DNA of 64,000 nt. Source: Cylindrobasidium torrendii FP15055 ss-10. Lineage: Eukaryota > Basidiomycota > Agaricomycetes > Agaricales > Physalacriaceae. Under the pieces are notes generated by a model. That model had not been told where the DNA came from, searched no databases, and saw only the letters and a list, made by a program, of their open reading frames with translations. The translations under genes were made by a program, and so were the position numbers. Within the stretch, counting starts at the first letter, position 1. Every line of letters starts with the position of its first letter. The stretch is taken from assembly GCA_000934385.1 (NCBI GenBank), contig KN880470.1, forward strand, positions 62,001-126,000. The letters run 5' to 3'. Positions 22,899 to 35,067 of the stretch are shown piece by piece.

Positions 22899-23543
22899 AT
22901 GTCCTCTGCCGCACAGAATTTCGCATACCCAGTGGGGCCTTCCCAGACGCCCCAGGATCCCTCTGCCGCCGCCTCGTCGTCGTCTACACCCACTTCCAGT
23001 ACACAACCACAGCAATCCCGCGCTCAAGCTGAGGAGGCTCGTCGTGACCGAACACTTGCAGAGTTCCTCTTGATGCTGGACGAATATGAACCTCTGGTGG
23101 CTTCTTATTTATATCTGCTCAACAGCAACGTTCAACAGTCATCCACAGATTCCAAATGAAGTCACCGACTACTACTTGCAACGTGTTGGCTTCGAGTGCG
23201 AGGATGTCCGCTTGTGCGTATTCCAGTTGTGACGGCTGTGCGCGCCGCCACTGACCGCTCCAGGAAACGCCTTCTCTCCCTCGCTGCACAGAAGTTTGTG
23301 TCGGACATTGCTGCGGATGCGTACCAGCATGCGCGAATTCGGACGAACGCGAGCGGTGGTCGTGCGCGCGCCAACCAGCCATTGGCAGGCCCTGGTGCAA
23401 TGAAGGTGCGTCTACCTCTTGTCTATCCAATTCCACACTCACCTTGATAGGACCGGACACGTACAACATTGACTATGGAGGACCTTAGTGCAACCCTCGG
23501 AGAGTATGGCATCAATGCGCGTAAACCTGATTTCTATCTCTAG
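22899..23543 (+). CDS. TAF10: TFIID/SAGA subunit TAF10
   Basis: Four exons (22899-23096, 23149-23213, 23264-23405, 23451-23543) give 165 residues. After a low-complexity S/Q/P-rich head comes the TAF10 histone fold: [20 protein letters not shown], then [20 protein letters not shown] and [20 protein letters not shown]. The end [20 protein letters not shown] matches the final helix of the family. TAF10 is shared by the general transcription factor TFIID and the SAGA coactivator in the nucleus, pairing with TAF3 or TAF8 in TFIID and with Spt7 in SAGA. The length is usual for fungi with a short head. The start at 22899 has an in-frame ATG with a good context. Confidence 0.95.
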
Positions 23544-23745
23544 TATCCAGCATATTCCTTCGCACAAGCAATAGACTTCATTCAGGACCTCATGTGTTCG
23601 ATTCCTCACCTGTCGCAGGTGTAACTGCATCTTTCGAGACAGCAAGCAACACGCTTTCACCAGAGGGTCGCAAACAACAACTGCATTAATCAAGCGAAGC
23701 CGAATACGTGTAGCCGCGGCTTTCGTTCCTCCTCACGGCAGGGCC

Positions 23746-25723
23746 TCATGAGCTCTGGGTCACCTCCTGCACTTGCATACCCATTCCCAGCTTGACTGCA
23801 TCAAACACCGACGTCCGTTGGTCCAGCGTGCCCCACTTGACCCACCACTCGTCTGCTGCATCGCGTGCGCTGTGTCCAAAGACTGACCCAATGGCCTCCC
23901 ACTGGCTCAACAGAGTCGCTTCGTCCTCCGTTTCGTCATTACGCTCCAGCGACGCTCTTCTTAGGTTGATGTCCCGAATCTCGCGCTCCTCTCCCTCGGG
24001 CAACGATACATTGCGTACCGTCGCCAGTTCCGAGAAGTGCACGAATTTGCAGCGTTCGTAGCGGATCTCTTGGAAGCCGTCGAGCAGCTGAGCAATTTGA
24101 TCTCGCCTCATGAGCCGTGAGAATAACGTTCCCAACGCGATGGCGTCCTCCACTGCCATGGATTGTCCGTGAATGCTGAGTGGCTGAAGAAATGAAGCAT
24201 CAGGCTTCGAGTACACTTGTCATGCGCGAAATTGCGAGCACTTACCAAGCTCGGATGCGCAGCGTCCCCGACCAGTAGAATGCGTGAACTTGGATCAACC
24301 CAGTCTTCAACGAGAATGTTCCTATACGAGACGCGCATGGCGTTGGTGCCCAAGCTGAAGGAACGGATAGCGCTGTAACATATTGAAGCAGATTCCCACA
24401 AGGAAATATCAAACACCTGCGTACATGGGGTGGAAGCCGGTGTAGTCGAGGCTAGATGTTGGGACGTAATCGAGTCCGTCCGGACCCCCAGTCTCCTTCG
24501 AGGCGTACTCGTCATGGCAGTAAAGTGTTACACTATATTCCTCGCCACGAGCCTGCACAATGAGGTGAGTAGGGCACTGGGGTATGGGAGAAGCAGCGCA
24601 CAATCGGAAATGCTAGAAAACAAAGAAGAAGCGTCGGTTAACGGTCTATTAGGCATAAAGGCGCAGGCTTACCCATGATCCATCTTTTGTCTGAAGTCCA
24701 AACCGATGTATCCACCGCACTCTGGAATTCATGAGGACTAGCATTTTGCGGCCAGGAGAGAGACACACTTCGAAGAGTACTTTTCGGTAGTCCTGCTCGT
24801 TGTCCACTATGAGCTCCTTCGTCTTCAGAAGAACACTGGGCACTCCATCAACGGAGATACGGAAATGAGAAATAGGATGCGAACCTGTATGCAGTCATTG
24901 CTTCTGGCTCAAAACTACCCGCTCTGGGCCCAACATTTTCGGTAACAAGACCGCGAATGGTGCTGTTCACGCCATCCGCGCCCACGACTACGTCCGCCGT
25001 GTACGTTGATCCGTCTGCGAACGCCAAGGTTGGTCTTTGATCCTTCTCAGTGCCTGGGGCCAGCCCGACGGTGCGCGCCCCATAGGTGACCGTCGCGCCT
25101 GCGGATGTGGCAAGCTCAAACAACATATCATAGAGGGCGTCCCACTGCAGGATGGTAATCAATTGCAAACGCAGGGTTGTTGAACGGAGCTACGTACGCG
25201 CATGGTGCAGAACACACCACCACTTTCGTGGAGGATATCCGAGTGCCAGAGGACGAACCCTTGATGGGAGTTGTCCTCTACTGATCATGGATATGAGCAC
25301 GTCTAGATGCACGCGGGGTAGGAACCAAAGGGGAAAAAACACACAATGGAAACAGTCTGTGCGCGCGGTTTTGTGTGCATGGAAGTCCAGTTTGGCGCCA
25401 AGGCCCCATTCTCGCAGTGGGCGGTCGAGATTGGGTGGTACGCGGATGCCTGCGCTGTTCTACATGAATTTTGGATGATGATGTTCAGATGCCAATTGGA
25501 TACGACGGGCGGAAGAAGTTGCGACGCACCGTCGGCCGACCCGTGAACTTTTCGAAGACGCGGACCCGGTGCCCAGCACTGGCCAGAGAATACGCACAGG
25601 CTAATCCGGCTATGCCTGAAGGACGGTGAGGACGTACAAAGCACTGCGTCTTGCAGAAGGAGACGTACTGCCTCCGACGATGGCAAAGTCGATGGACAAA
25701 GGTGCTTGACGGCTGTGGGGCAT
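23746..25723 (-). CDS. FAD-dependent aromatic-ring monooxygenase, salicylate hydroxylase-like
   Basis: The ATG at 25723 leads into the FAD-binding fold FAIVGGSIAGLACAYSLASA ending in GHRVRVFEK. RVPPNL and LREWGLGAKLDFHAH follow, as in basidiomycete 6-hydroxynicotinate or salicylate hydroxylase-like flavoproteins. The second FAD motif is VVVGADGVNSTIRGLV. The third, near the 3' end, is spread over an intron, with ILLVGDAAHPSL and the later SMAVEDAIALGTLFSRL. The enzyme should use NAD(P)H and oxygen to hydroxylate a small aromatic compound in the cytosol. The substrate is unknown. It has at least seven introns. The border after the first FAD motif (near 25540) is uncertain because several splice choices keep the frame. 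It is divergent from COQ1. Confidence 0.85.
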
Positions 25724-26235
25724 TGCAGTCGGCGGGAATGGAACCGTGGTAGAGGTGATGGTGAGAAGGAAGGCTAAACAAGGGTCGTAACACGATAGGT
25801 TATAGCATGGACTGTTACTGCATCTAATTCAGTGCAAGCCACGCGGTTTGATCATGGATAAGTTTATGAATGGGAAAGTTTCGGAGAGATTTTGCGAGAA
25901 TTTGGAGACTCAAGAAGGTAATTCATCGTGAGAAACCAAAGAGGTGCTTGAGGCTGCCATAAATGGATCGACGGTGGTTCATCGGTGGCACAGGAATTTG
26001 AAAGTGGACAAATAATTCAACCAAGAAGTTGTCAACTTCCCAACTCCCCAAAGGGTAGTGAGGACTATATCCTACCTTTTCAATATTGTCAGCAGCAATG
26101 AACCTCAAAAATGGGGATGCAGGGAATTCGGGTTACCAGCGCGGCACCGGTGAATTGATCGACGGTGTTACAGGTTCAAGGAGAGGCGCCAGGAGCGCGG
26201 TCCGACGTGCGACGATCTGTTTACGTAAACCGCCG
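25724..26235. promoter_or_regulatory. Divergent promoter, flavin monooxygenase/COQ1
   Basis: These 0.5 kb lie between divergent starts. The plus-strand frame of COQ1 is open back to an ATG at 26098, so part of it may be coding if that start is used. Confidence 0.4.
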
Positions 26236-27613
26236 ATGCTCTGTCACACACGACGGCGCCTGGGACGCGCCATTTCGCAGACAGTGGTCTCTACACCGGC
26301 CAACGCGTCGTCTTCCTACTTCCTCAAACAAAAATGGCCTGCACATCGCGGTGTAACCACTCGGACGGACCCATTTGCACTTCTCGCCGAGCCAATGCAA
26401 GAAGTGCGCCGAACGCTGCTCGACATCCTGGGCTCCTCAAATGATAGCATGGACCAAATTGCGAAATACTATTTCCTCCAGCCATCCAAGGCTTTGCGAC
26501 CGCTTATTGTTCTCCTCTTCGCGAAGGCTACGAATGGCTTGGGTGCCGGATGGGATAGGAAACTGGCGCACGCTATAACCGACCTCGACCAGCCAATGTC
26601 ACGCCCCGATGTGCTAGTGGACCATAATCCGCGCCTCCCTCTTTCCAAAACGGTGCCGTTCAGCGACCACTGGGCATTGACCGACCCACCACCTCCCATA
26701 ATACCACCCACACCTCTCGACGCGACAGGACTCGACATTCTGCCCAGCCAGCGCCGGCTCGCCCAAATCGTCGAAATGATCCATGCCGCCTCCCTTCTAC
26801 ACGACGATGTCATCGACCAATCTCCTTTGCGTCGCGGTAACGCGTCTGCCCCCGAGGCGTATGGCACGAAACTCTCTGTTCTCGGTGGCAATTTCATTCT
26901 TGGACGCGCCAGTGCCGCGCTAGCGCGTCTTGGGGATCCTCAAGTTGTCGAGCTTATTGCCAGCATCATGTCCAACCTTGTCGAGGGCGAAATATTGCAA
27001 ATGCAGGATGCACCGGCGCCATCGCGTGCATGGCGTGTGTATCTGCAGAAGACATACATGAAGACGGCCAGTCTTATGGCAAAGGGGGCGCGGGGGTCTG
27101 TGGTTCTGGGGGGCTGTGAGCAAGGACAGGTGTATGCGGAAGTAGCTTATGCATATGGGCGAAATTTGGGTATTGCTTTCCAGGTGCGTCGCCAATGCTT
27201 TCTTCACCTCGTATTGATTTAGAGAGTGTAGCTTGTGGACGATATCTTGGATTACGAGTCAGGCGAAGCGACATTGGGTAAACCTGGAGGTGCCGACCTT
27301 CAGCTTGGACTCGCTACTGGACCTGCATTGTTTGCTTGGGAGGAATATCCAGAGATTGGGCCCCTTATTGAACGCAAGTTCAAGCAACCTGGAGATGTCG
27401 AACGCGTGCGTAATATCCTTGTTACAATAGTCTGTGCTGATTAAAATGCAGGCACGAGAACTCGTACGCCAATCGGCTGGCGTCGAACGAACAAGAGAGC
27501 TCGCTATTTCGTACGCAGACCAAGCCCGCAAAGTGCTTGATCCATTACCACAAACTGACGCCAAGGACGGCCTCATATCTCTCACTGAGCGCATCATAAA
27601 GCGTAAATCATAA
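26236..27613 (+). CDS. COQ1: Mitochondrial polyprenyl diphosphate synthase for ubiquinone
   Basis: Three exons are joined by introns at about 27184-27231 and 27408-27451. From the ATG at 26236 the protein starts MLCHTRRRLGRAISQ, an arginine-rich stretch without acidic residues, as expected for a mitochondrial targeting signal. An in-frame ATG at 26098 would give a longer head and cannot be excluded. The trans-prenyltransferase signatures are present: SKALRPLIVLLF, the first aspartate-rich motif LLHDDVIDQSPLRRG and the second one QLVDDILDYESG, with GNFILGRASAALARLG and VEGEILQM in between. An insertion of about 60 residues between the first helix block and the first motif is usual in fungal Coq1. 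The enzyme builds the isoprenoid tail of ubiquinone in the mitochondrial matrix. Confidence 0.93.
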
Positions 27614-29701
27614 CATTGACGCCAACAATGGCATCTATGTATGATTTTTTTGCATTCAATACCCCGCATGGCATTTCGACAAGAGTTTCGAGGCAGCATG
27701 AGGGGGAGTGACCTGTGTGGGCTTCATGCAAGCTTCTGTTACGGCTGGCCGCTTGGCAGCAGGCGGCGGGATAGCACAACTGAGGGAGACAGGTAGGCCT
27801 CTGTCCACGGGTAAATGGGCATGGGCGTCCTCGAGAGGTCCCTTTTGTGAGGTGGCGTTATACCCCAGCTTACACTATACCTGTGCTGTTGCGAGTGAAT
27901 TTTGAAACGCAAATTCGTTCTGGTTTAACCTGGTCCTTGGTCCACGATATTGCCTCCCATCAGAGTTGTGCTCAGAGTCGGGGCTTTGCTTGCCCTCCGA
28001 AGTATGCACGTTGAAGACCGCGATTGAGATGGGTCCAATGAGTGCTTTGATATGGTTCGAACTTCATGCGCGGCGATACTTTGTGTCTCGTTTGAGTTCG
28101 AATTTGAGTGACCTCAGGCGCTCCTCACTGGCAGGACGAATCCCCGAGAACAAATGGCTTTTTTGTCATGGCGAACCAAAAACTAAAGTATAATGCACAT
28201 ATGTATATGCATGCATACAAACATACCTTGAGTTAAAATCCGTAGCCAATCCGGATTTGGCGCACGCTCTTCGGCTGAGCAAGGTAAATAGATCGTCTCT
28301 TACCATCACAACCCCCACGAACCCAACTCACTACCCACTTGATTTGTGTCGAGGTTGTCATGGAATCTTGTACTGGTCTTGCCAAGCCCCGGTTTTTGCG
28401 AGGAATGAGCGCTTTCTAGTAGTCTTGCCCTCGACAAACCAACGAAGAGCGAAGCCTCGTGCACTCGATCGGCAACACCAAATTCTGAAGCCTTCTGCCA
28501 GAAGCGAATTTCGGGGTGAAGCGTTCGTGTGTTCATAATCATTGCAGAAAATCCCACTCGAATGCACTATTCCGACGACTCGCACAATGTCTGTGGCCCC
28601 CAAAGCTCTTATCCCCGTCCAACTTTAAGGGTGTATAATTTTCGAGGTCGCCCGGGTATCGTCTGCCCTGAAGCCGCCTTCAAGCCCAGTCGGAAATTAT
28701 GAGTGATGTACGTTCAGTGTTCCTTGACATGGTTGTGTCCCGTTCAAATGTTTCCTGTAGCGTGTTCGAGCAGTGACAAAATCATTCCATCTCACGACTC
28801 CAGCACTGCTGCGACCACATTCAACTTCCGTCAACGCATTCTTCATCTCCCCTCATTCACTGTTTCGCGAGCGTTCTTTGGCAGAACCCTTTGTATGTCT
28901 CGCCGTATTGTCTCTATTTCGTTGTTTCGAGTGTACTGGTGCTCCTTGCGGCGGCACTGATTTTTTTCATCATCATGGACCACCGAAGCTCACGAGTGGT
29001 GTCGTCTCTCGCTCTTGCCCCTGCCTAGCATAAAAGACAGAGGATCTAGCGTTCGACTCTCTGTCTCTCTCGATACGAACAGACTCGGAGTCAACACGAC
29101 GTACTGCTAGAAGCCATGGCGAAATTCTTCAACGCCGTGCATATCAAGAAAGGCGGTCCCCTACGATGGCCAAGGATGCAAGCACACTCGACGGATGCAG
29201 GCGAAGGGGCGAATTATGCTTGGGGTTTGGCGGGAAAGATCGTACTTCCTCTTGCCTCGTTTGAACAGACCGATCAATGCCTGCGCCATTGTGTTACATC
29301 AGCATCCAAATGAACATCAACTAGCGACATCTTGACCGGTGTATTGCACTGATTGTAAGCACTTCTCAGCCTTCTGGGATAAGTGGAGCTTTACTGAATC
29401 CTTCCTGTCTTGTGCTGATGTCGTGCACGTAAAAATCTTCGTCCAATTTTCCGAAAACGCTGGCCGAGCTCTGTCAAGAGGATTACTACAGCCAGCCAGT
29501 GGAGAACGTTGGATTGGTCACGCCATCGCCACTTTCCTGTCGAATCCGTCGTCACAAGGTCTCAGCAAGTTGTATAGACGCTGGCAGCTGGTCTCAGTCG
29601 GATGACGCAGTTGACTTCATAGGGTCCCCATCGTTCGGATATAAAGTGGTCTCAGCTCTTCACCTTGTCAACCTTCTCTTTTCTTCCCCGCCATCATCAT
29701 C
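27614..29701. other. Long intergenic stretch without a confident gene
   Basis: These 2.1 kb between COQ1 and the TMEM69-like gene contain no frame with recognisable domains. A 65-residue frame at 29116-29313 has a good initiation context (GCCATGG) and a pyrimidine-rich leader before it. It is the only candidate for a small gene or first exon, and I rate it weak. The last 100 bases are the promoter of the next gene. Confidence 0.35.
29639..29646 (+). promoter_or_regulatory. TATA box of the TMEM69-like gene
   Basis: ATATAAAG lies 56 bases before the ATG at 29702, followed by a pyrimidine-rich leader, a typical arrangement in these fungi. Confidence 0.5.
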
Positions 29702-30746
29702 ATGTCGTTCACCGTACTCAGACGCTCGCTCGTCTCTTCCTCTCTACGCTCGACGCGTCTGATCGCGCCAGCGCCTCTTCTCCTCCGCCGTAGCGTCGCG
29801 AGTTCAGTCTCAAATCGGCCAGCAAGTCAGGCGTTTGATCATGCTGCCACCAACATCAAAGAGGAGACAGGAAATCTCGCTGCCGACGTCGCAAAAACCA
29901 TCGCTGGCTCTAACATGACCACGCAGTTGGCGAGCTCGTTGAAGGAGGATACCTTTGTACGTGCTCGAATTTGGCGTACTGAGTCCTACTCATAACTCCC
30001 CAGGTTGGACTCACCAAAGCCAACCTCGCCGCTGTTCCCAAGCCTGCCATGATCGTCGGCCTCGCAGGTGGCATTCCCTACATTGGCGCCTCAGGAATGA
30101 CGGTGTATCTCGCACACCAAGCCGGACTCGTCGCTACTGGCGCCTCCACAATGGATCCCGGGCTCGCCCTCACATACTTCGATCAGGCTCTCACTTTCCA
30201 AGTCGCCTATGGCGCCGTCATGCTGTCCTTCCTTGGTGCAATGCACTGGGGCATGGAATTCGCAGGACTCGGTGGAAAGCAAGGCCTCAAACGGCTCGCC
30301 CTTGGTGCAAGCCCCATTCTGCTGGCTATACCGACGCTATCGTTCGAACCGATGACAGCTCTCACTGTTCAGTGGCTCGGCTTCACCGCTCTATGGTACG
30401 CTGACGCTCGCGCGACTTCGTTCGGCTGGACGCCAAAGTGGTACGGCCAGTACCGCTTTTACCTCTCCATTCTTGTAGGCACTTGGTATGCGTTTGCTTT
30501 GCTATCATTGTGTCTTGACTAATTCGTTATAGTATCCTCGGTTCACTTTTCGGCACGTCTTACTATGGCCCTGTCGCTGGGCATGGTTTCCTCACGCACG
30601 AGTTGAACGAAATTCGGCAAGAGCGTCGGGACCTAATCAAAGAACAAGAGTTGCCTGCAAACGAAAACGTGAAGGCTGTTAGGCAAAAGGCTGGCGAGCC
30701 AGGTTTTGTTGTACTGTCGCGCAAACAGACTGAGGAGAAGCAATGA
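29702..30746 (+). CDS. TMEM69-like (DUF3429) mitochondrial membrane protein
   Basis: Three exons (introns near 29957-30003 and 30487-30532) encode about 315 residues. The head MSFTVLRRSLVSSSLRSTRL followed by RRSVASSV has the arginine/serine composition of a mitochondrial presequence. A hydrophobic domain comes next: GLAGGIPYIGASGMTVYLAH, then AYGAVMLSFLGAMHWGMEF, LALGASPILLAIPTL, VQWLGFTALWYADARA and ILGSLFGTSYYG. The SFLGAMHWG block is the mark of the DUF3429/TMEM69 family, predicted multi-span proteins of the inner mitochondrial membrane with unknown function. A charged C-terminal tail with coiled-coil character ends in EEKQ. The reading frame is intact. Confidence 0.88.
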
Positions 30747-31238
30747 GCAGAGAGCAAAGGATGTAAAGCAACTGTATTTGTAGAATTAGTTTGGATTGTT
30801 GTACAAATAAGCATGTATGTAACCAAAAAACTTGGTGAAGTTGTTCTTGTGCAACGGGAACATCCAGTCGGCGGGGCGAACGCTAGAGCTACCGGAGTGC
30901 ACAGTATTGTACAATACATATACTAATAATTATGTATACAGGCTCAACTCATAAGCTGTAGCTCGAGCAATTTAAACCAAGGCAAACTAGGAATGGAACG
31001 ATCGGCCCGGGCCTGCGCTTCTTGCCTTCTTGCCATCACAATGCACACAGACCAACGCTTCAAAGGACAATGGAGAGATTTTGATTATGTCCCGCTGCCA
31101 TTCGCGATGAGCATCCGTTCAGCCCCGCCGTTTTATCCCGGTCCTGCGGCGGGCGGCCACCGCTGTTGGGCTACGGAACAGTTTACACAAGATAAATAAG
31201 GACCAGACCAAGAATCATTCGCGCTTCCAACAACAGAT
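30747..31238. other. Intergenic between tandem genes
   Basis: This is a 3' untranslated stretch followed by the BBE-like gene promoter. I see no gene or repeat. Confidence 0.35.
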
Positions 31239-34036
31239 ATGCACCCCAAACCCTCTCTTCCTTTGTTATTACCCGGTCTCGCTGCTTTGTTGCTGCCAGT
31301 GATAGCCCTTGATTCTGCACAAACGCCATTCAGCCAAGGGTTCGTAAAGGTGTGTAACCAAGCGGTGTGAGGGTGCATTGGAGTGGCTCATTCGTTCTGC
31401 GCTTGAATTTAGACGCCCAACTGTGCTTGGGCAAGATTGAACGCGACACTCGATGGGCGCCTTCAGAGTGCAGCGCCGTACGCGCACCAATGCTTTGAAG
31501 ACTCGGAGGGATATGATGTTGCGGCGTGCGCCCAGACTCGGGCAGAGTATTTGAACCCAGGTGCGCGCTCGCTTGGGTGAGGCAGTCCCCCTGGGACTGG
31601 TTGTTCACGCATACGAAATAGCTCGACGGTCAGACCAATTTGGTGCATACGTCAATGTAGACCATCGTTTTTCCGTCTTTTCGAGGCATAGGCTTATTTT
31701 CCTTTGTGTCTAGGTTGAGTGGGAGGCATGCCAGGCGTCTTCGGAGCAGTGTGCGTTGAATTGGATGGACCCCTCGGTGAACCCACCACGGACGTGCCAG
31801 CAGGGCGCTGTTCCGAATTACTATGTGCGCCGTTTGCTAGCAAGGCTTGACCGCTGCTCATCTCTTCCTGGCACGCAGATCGATGTCCAAGGACATGAAG
31901 ATGTTGCCATTGCATTCGAATTCTCGAAGGTTGAGGGTGTCCCGGTCACCGTGAAGAATACAGGTGTAAGCGTCCACCGTGTTCCCACTGAATCCTCTAT
32001 TATATTAATATTCTGAAGCATGATTATATGGGACGTAGCAGTGGACCTAATACTCTTGGCCTCTGGGTAAGCCTTCGCAACTATGCCTTTGAACTCGTTT
32101 CACGATGCCTCATAGACGCACAACCTCAAATCTGTATGCCGTGCAGAACACCAAACGTCTTTCATACCTAAACAGTCCACTCCAGGTTGAACTTATCCCG
32201 GATTTCGTACCTGAAGGATGTACAGACAAGGAAGCGATTGCTGCAGTGACTTTCGGTGTAAGCTTCCTTTTTTCCAAGGTCAGCCATGTCTAACTTGGTG
32301 TCTTTGTAGAGCGGAAACCAATTCTCAGACTTGCTTGAATTTGCGAACGCGAATGATTTGACGATACCTGGAGGCTCGGATGCTACCGTTGGTGTTGGAG
32401 GTGGATACCTACAGGAATGTTCTCTTTCTATCCTATGTGTTTGCGCGCTAATACAATTGCGTAGGGTGGCGGTCACAGGTATGGGAAATGGGAAATAAAA
32501 AACCTGAGGTGGCACCCTAACTGTGAATCTCTAGTCCACTTTCAAACATCTTCGGGCTTGCAGTGGATCGTGTCGTTTGTTATTCCTGTTATGTCTTTCT
32601 TCAAGATACTGAACATCCCCACACAGCTTCAATTCGAAGTCGTTGTCCCAACAGGCGACTTGCTCATTGCCAACGAGTGCCAGAATTCTGACCTTTTCTT
32701 TGCCCTGCGTGGCGGAGGTGGTGGCACATTTGGTGTCGTTCTATCGGCAACCACGCGCGCCCTACCCAAGGCAAACCTTGTCACGTACGTCGTGCAGTCG
32801 CTCTATCTGTCAACTTAGGAGGTTGACCAGTACTCTAGAGTATCAGCCACGTTCAACCCAGAGACACCCATTGACAAATTTCTGGAATTCGTTATTCCAC
32901 ACTCTGTTGGATGGTCTGAGGATGGTATGTCGCCGTATAGAATAGAGGATGTGTGAGCTGATAGTTTGCAGGATGGAGTGGGTACATCTACGTGAGGCAG
33001 ATAGATCGATGGCTATGCGCAAGGATATACTAAAGGTGTCCTCTTTCCAGACGCTGGGAATCTTTCACATGAGCAAACTCGATGTATCACCAGAGGATGC
33101 CTTAACCTATTTCGCCCCACTCAAAACCTTCCTCGCTGATAGCCTCAACATAACACTCACAGCCACAATTTCTTCCTCGTACGGCGAGTTCCATGAGAAG
33201 TTCCTGCACAAATCGTCAGAGGGCTTGGTCTGCACACATTTCTTGACCTAGAGGCTGCTTGGCTGATACCTGCTTCCAGCCCAAATGCATCCCGGTATTC
33301 GCTGCGTCCCGTCTCATTCCCGCATCGACATTCGAGGACTCGCCGGAGGACCTACTCAATACCATGACCTCTCTGATGAAGCAATATCCCATCGCCTTCA
33401 TTTTCGCGAACACACCTTATGGATATGAGCAATTCGACGGTGTGAGTCCAAGCAGCGTTACCCCCGCATGGAGAACATCGATTTGGGATGTACGTTATCC
33501 AACTTGTGTGTGCGTGTTGGGCGATGTGCTGAAGGGAATTTGTGTCCAGGTGACGTTTGGTCAAGTGTGGGATCATACGAACTCTGTGGAGGAGCACAGA
33601 AGCTCGTATCATGGCCTGTCCAACTCTATGAATGCTTTGCGTGCAATCACGCCTGGAGGCGGGGCCTACTTTGTATGTTGAAAACTAGGCTGCCGTATCG
33701 TGTGCTGATGGATGGTCCCAGAATGAGGCTGACGTATACGAGCCAGAATGGCAAGGTGAGCATGCCCCGTTGGATCTCCTGGTAATATGCTGAAAGGAGT
33801 GCAGATGCTTTCTGGGGTGAGAATTATGAGAAGTTATTGGCCATCAAGCAGAAATAGTAGGCTGGACAGTTCGAGGGAAGATAACGTGCTGACTTTGATT
33901 GTAGTGACCCCGGACATCTACTTGACTGCTGGCGCTGTGGTAAGTTGATTCATTGTGCATAAAAGATGGGAAAGTTAATCATGGTCCAGTTGGTTGGAAA
34001 GGGAAGGACGATTCGCGGTATAGTTGCTACCTGTAA
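31239..34036 (+). CDS. Secreted berberine-bridge-type FAD oxidase with one abnormal splice donor
   Basis: The gene has many exons, all in frame across short introns. [20 protein letters not shown] and [10 protein letters not shown] form a secretion signal. The FAD domain includes [20 protein letters not shown], whose histidine is the usual covalent flavin anchor, and [15 protein letters not shown] joined to [13 protein letters not shown]. The BBE C-terminus appears as [18 protein letters not shown] and [19 protein letters not shown]. Such secreted enzymes oxidise carbohydrates, alcohols or alkaloid-like compounds and release hydrogen peroxide. The substrate here is unknown. The intron at 32415-32464 begins GAATGT instead of GTATGT, although its 50-base length, branch-like sequence and TAG acceptor are normal and splicing there restores the conserved frame. 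If it is not spliced, the frame runs into a stop within about 30 codons, so this copy may be defective. Confidence 0.85.
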
Positions 34037-34056
34037 ATAAGTGTTCTTTGCATATT

Positions 34057-35067
34057 TTATCTCGCAGTGACCTCTGTCACATATATGTACACTTCATAAT
34101 CATCGTCGTCAAAATCATGTTCTGCATCCTGCCCTTCCTTCAGATCCATCTCATTCCTCAAAGGGCTTGGATAGCTCGCTTTTACCAAGGACTGTGCCCT
34201 CCACAGCCGTATCGCGTCTCGCGGCTTCGACCTCAGCCCGCGCGCCATCGGTGTGTCCAACCGCCACTCGGGCCGCTCATATCTCCTTGGATCCTGCTCC
34301 CAGTCCTCAAATCGGATTCGACTGAGCTCCGCACGCTGCTTGTACCGAATCATCGCCCGCGAATGGGTGAAAATGTCGTACGCCGCCTGCCACACCTCCG
34401 CGGGCAGCAGCACACGGCGATCCGCCCTATCAAATACATGACCAAGGTCGTCGAGCCTGCCATCGTTGTTCAGATTGACGAGGCGTCGCACCGCCTCTGG
34501 ATTATATGCAAACAGCTTGGGGTACGTCTCCCTGAGCTCTATCAGCTCAGCAGCAGTGGGCCACCCACTTTGCTCGAGCGCGGCATCCCGCTCTTCCAGC
34601 TCTGGGGAAATAAGCCAGTCTGGGAACCAGCCGCGGAAGAGTAGGAGGCGGTATGCTGCTTGAAAGCATGGTGTGAGGTATACCTCCTCTAGGATGTCAT
34701 CTGGGTGGCCGTGCCATTCGAGGAGAGGCGCGAGGTCGTCTCGGTGTGCAGATGTGCCGGACCATAGCTCACGCCGCACGACTTCATCAGGCGGGCACAT
34801 CGAGCGGACAAAGACAGGCCAGTGTGGGCAATAAGCATGCCAGACATCGAGCAAGATAAGAATGGTGGAGGCAAAGACGACGATGGGGTCGCACTCGCTC
34901 GAAGAAGGGTCACTTGTGAAGTTGAAAAATGTGTACGGTTGAGGTTGTGGCTTCGGAGATGCACGCTGGTAAGCGTCATCAATCTGCCGAAGCATTCGAA
35001 CGCGTGTTCGGAGTATTGGTGTCGGACGGCGGGCCGATATACCTGATTCACATTTGCTGTTGGACAT
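34057..35067 (-). CDS. Unknown single-exon protein, 336 residues
   Basis: An uninterrupted frame from the ATG at 35067 encodes a 336-residue protein with sensible composition and no membrane span or signal peptide. Recognisable features are few: a tryptophan-rich middle (DVWHAYCPHWPVF, LFRGWFPDWL), a leucine-rich helical part, an arginine-rich stretch and an acidic end EHDFDDDDYEV. I do not recognise the family. The codon pattern and a 336-codon uninterrupted frame support a real gene. Being intron-free is unusual in this window. It is convergent with the BBE-like gene, with stops 20 bases apart. A retrocopy or recently duplicated family member is possible. Confidence 0.6.
   Translation of the reverse strand: MSNSKCESGISARRPTPILRTRVRMLRQIDDAYQRASPKPQPQPYTFFNFTSDPSSSECDPIVVFASTILILLDVWHAYCPHWPVFVRSMCPPDEVVRRELWSGTSAHRDDLAPLLEWHGHPDDILEEVYLTPCFQAAYRLLLFRGWFPDWLISPELEERDAALEQSGWPTAAELIELRETYPKLFAYNPEAVRRLVNLNNDGRLDDLGHVFDRADRRVLLPAEVWQAAYDIFTHSRAMIRYKQRAELSRIRFEDWEQDPRRYERPEWRLDTPMARGLRSKPRDAIRLWRAQSLVKASYPSPLRNEMDLKEGQDAEHDFDDDDYEVYIYVTEVTAR

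Noticed and set aside
23550..23690. tRNA-like GTTCGATTC sequence
   Set aside because: The bases around it do not form a T-arm or acceptor stem.
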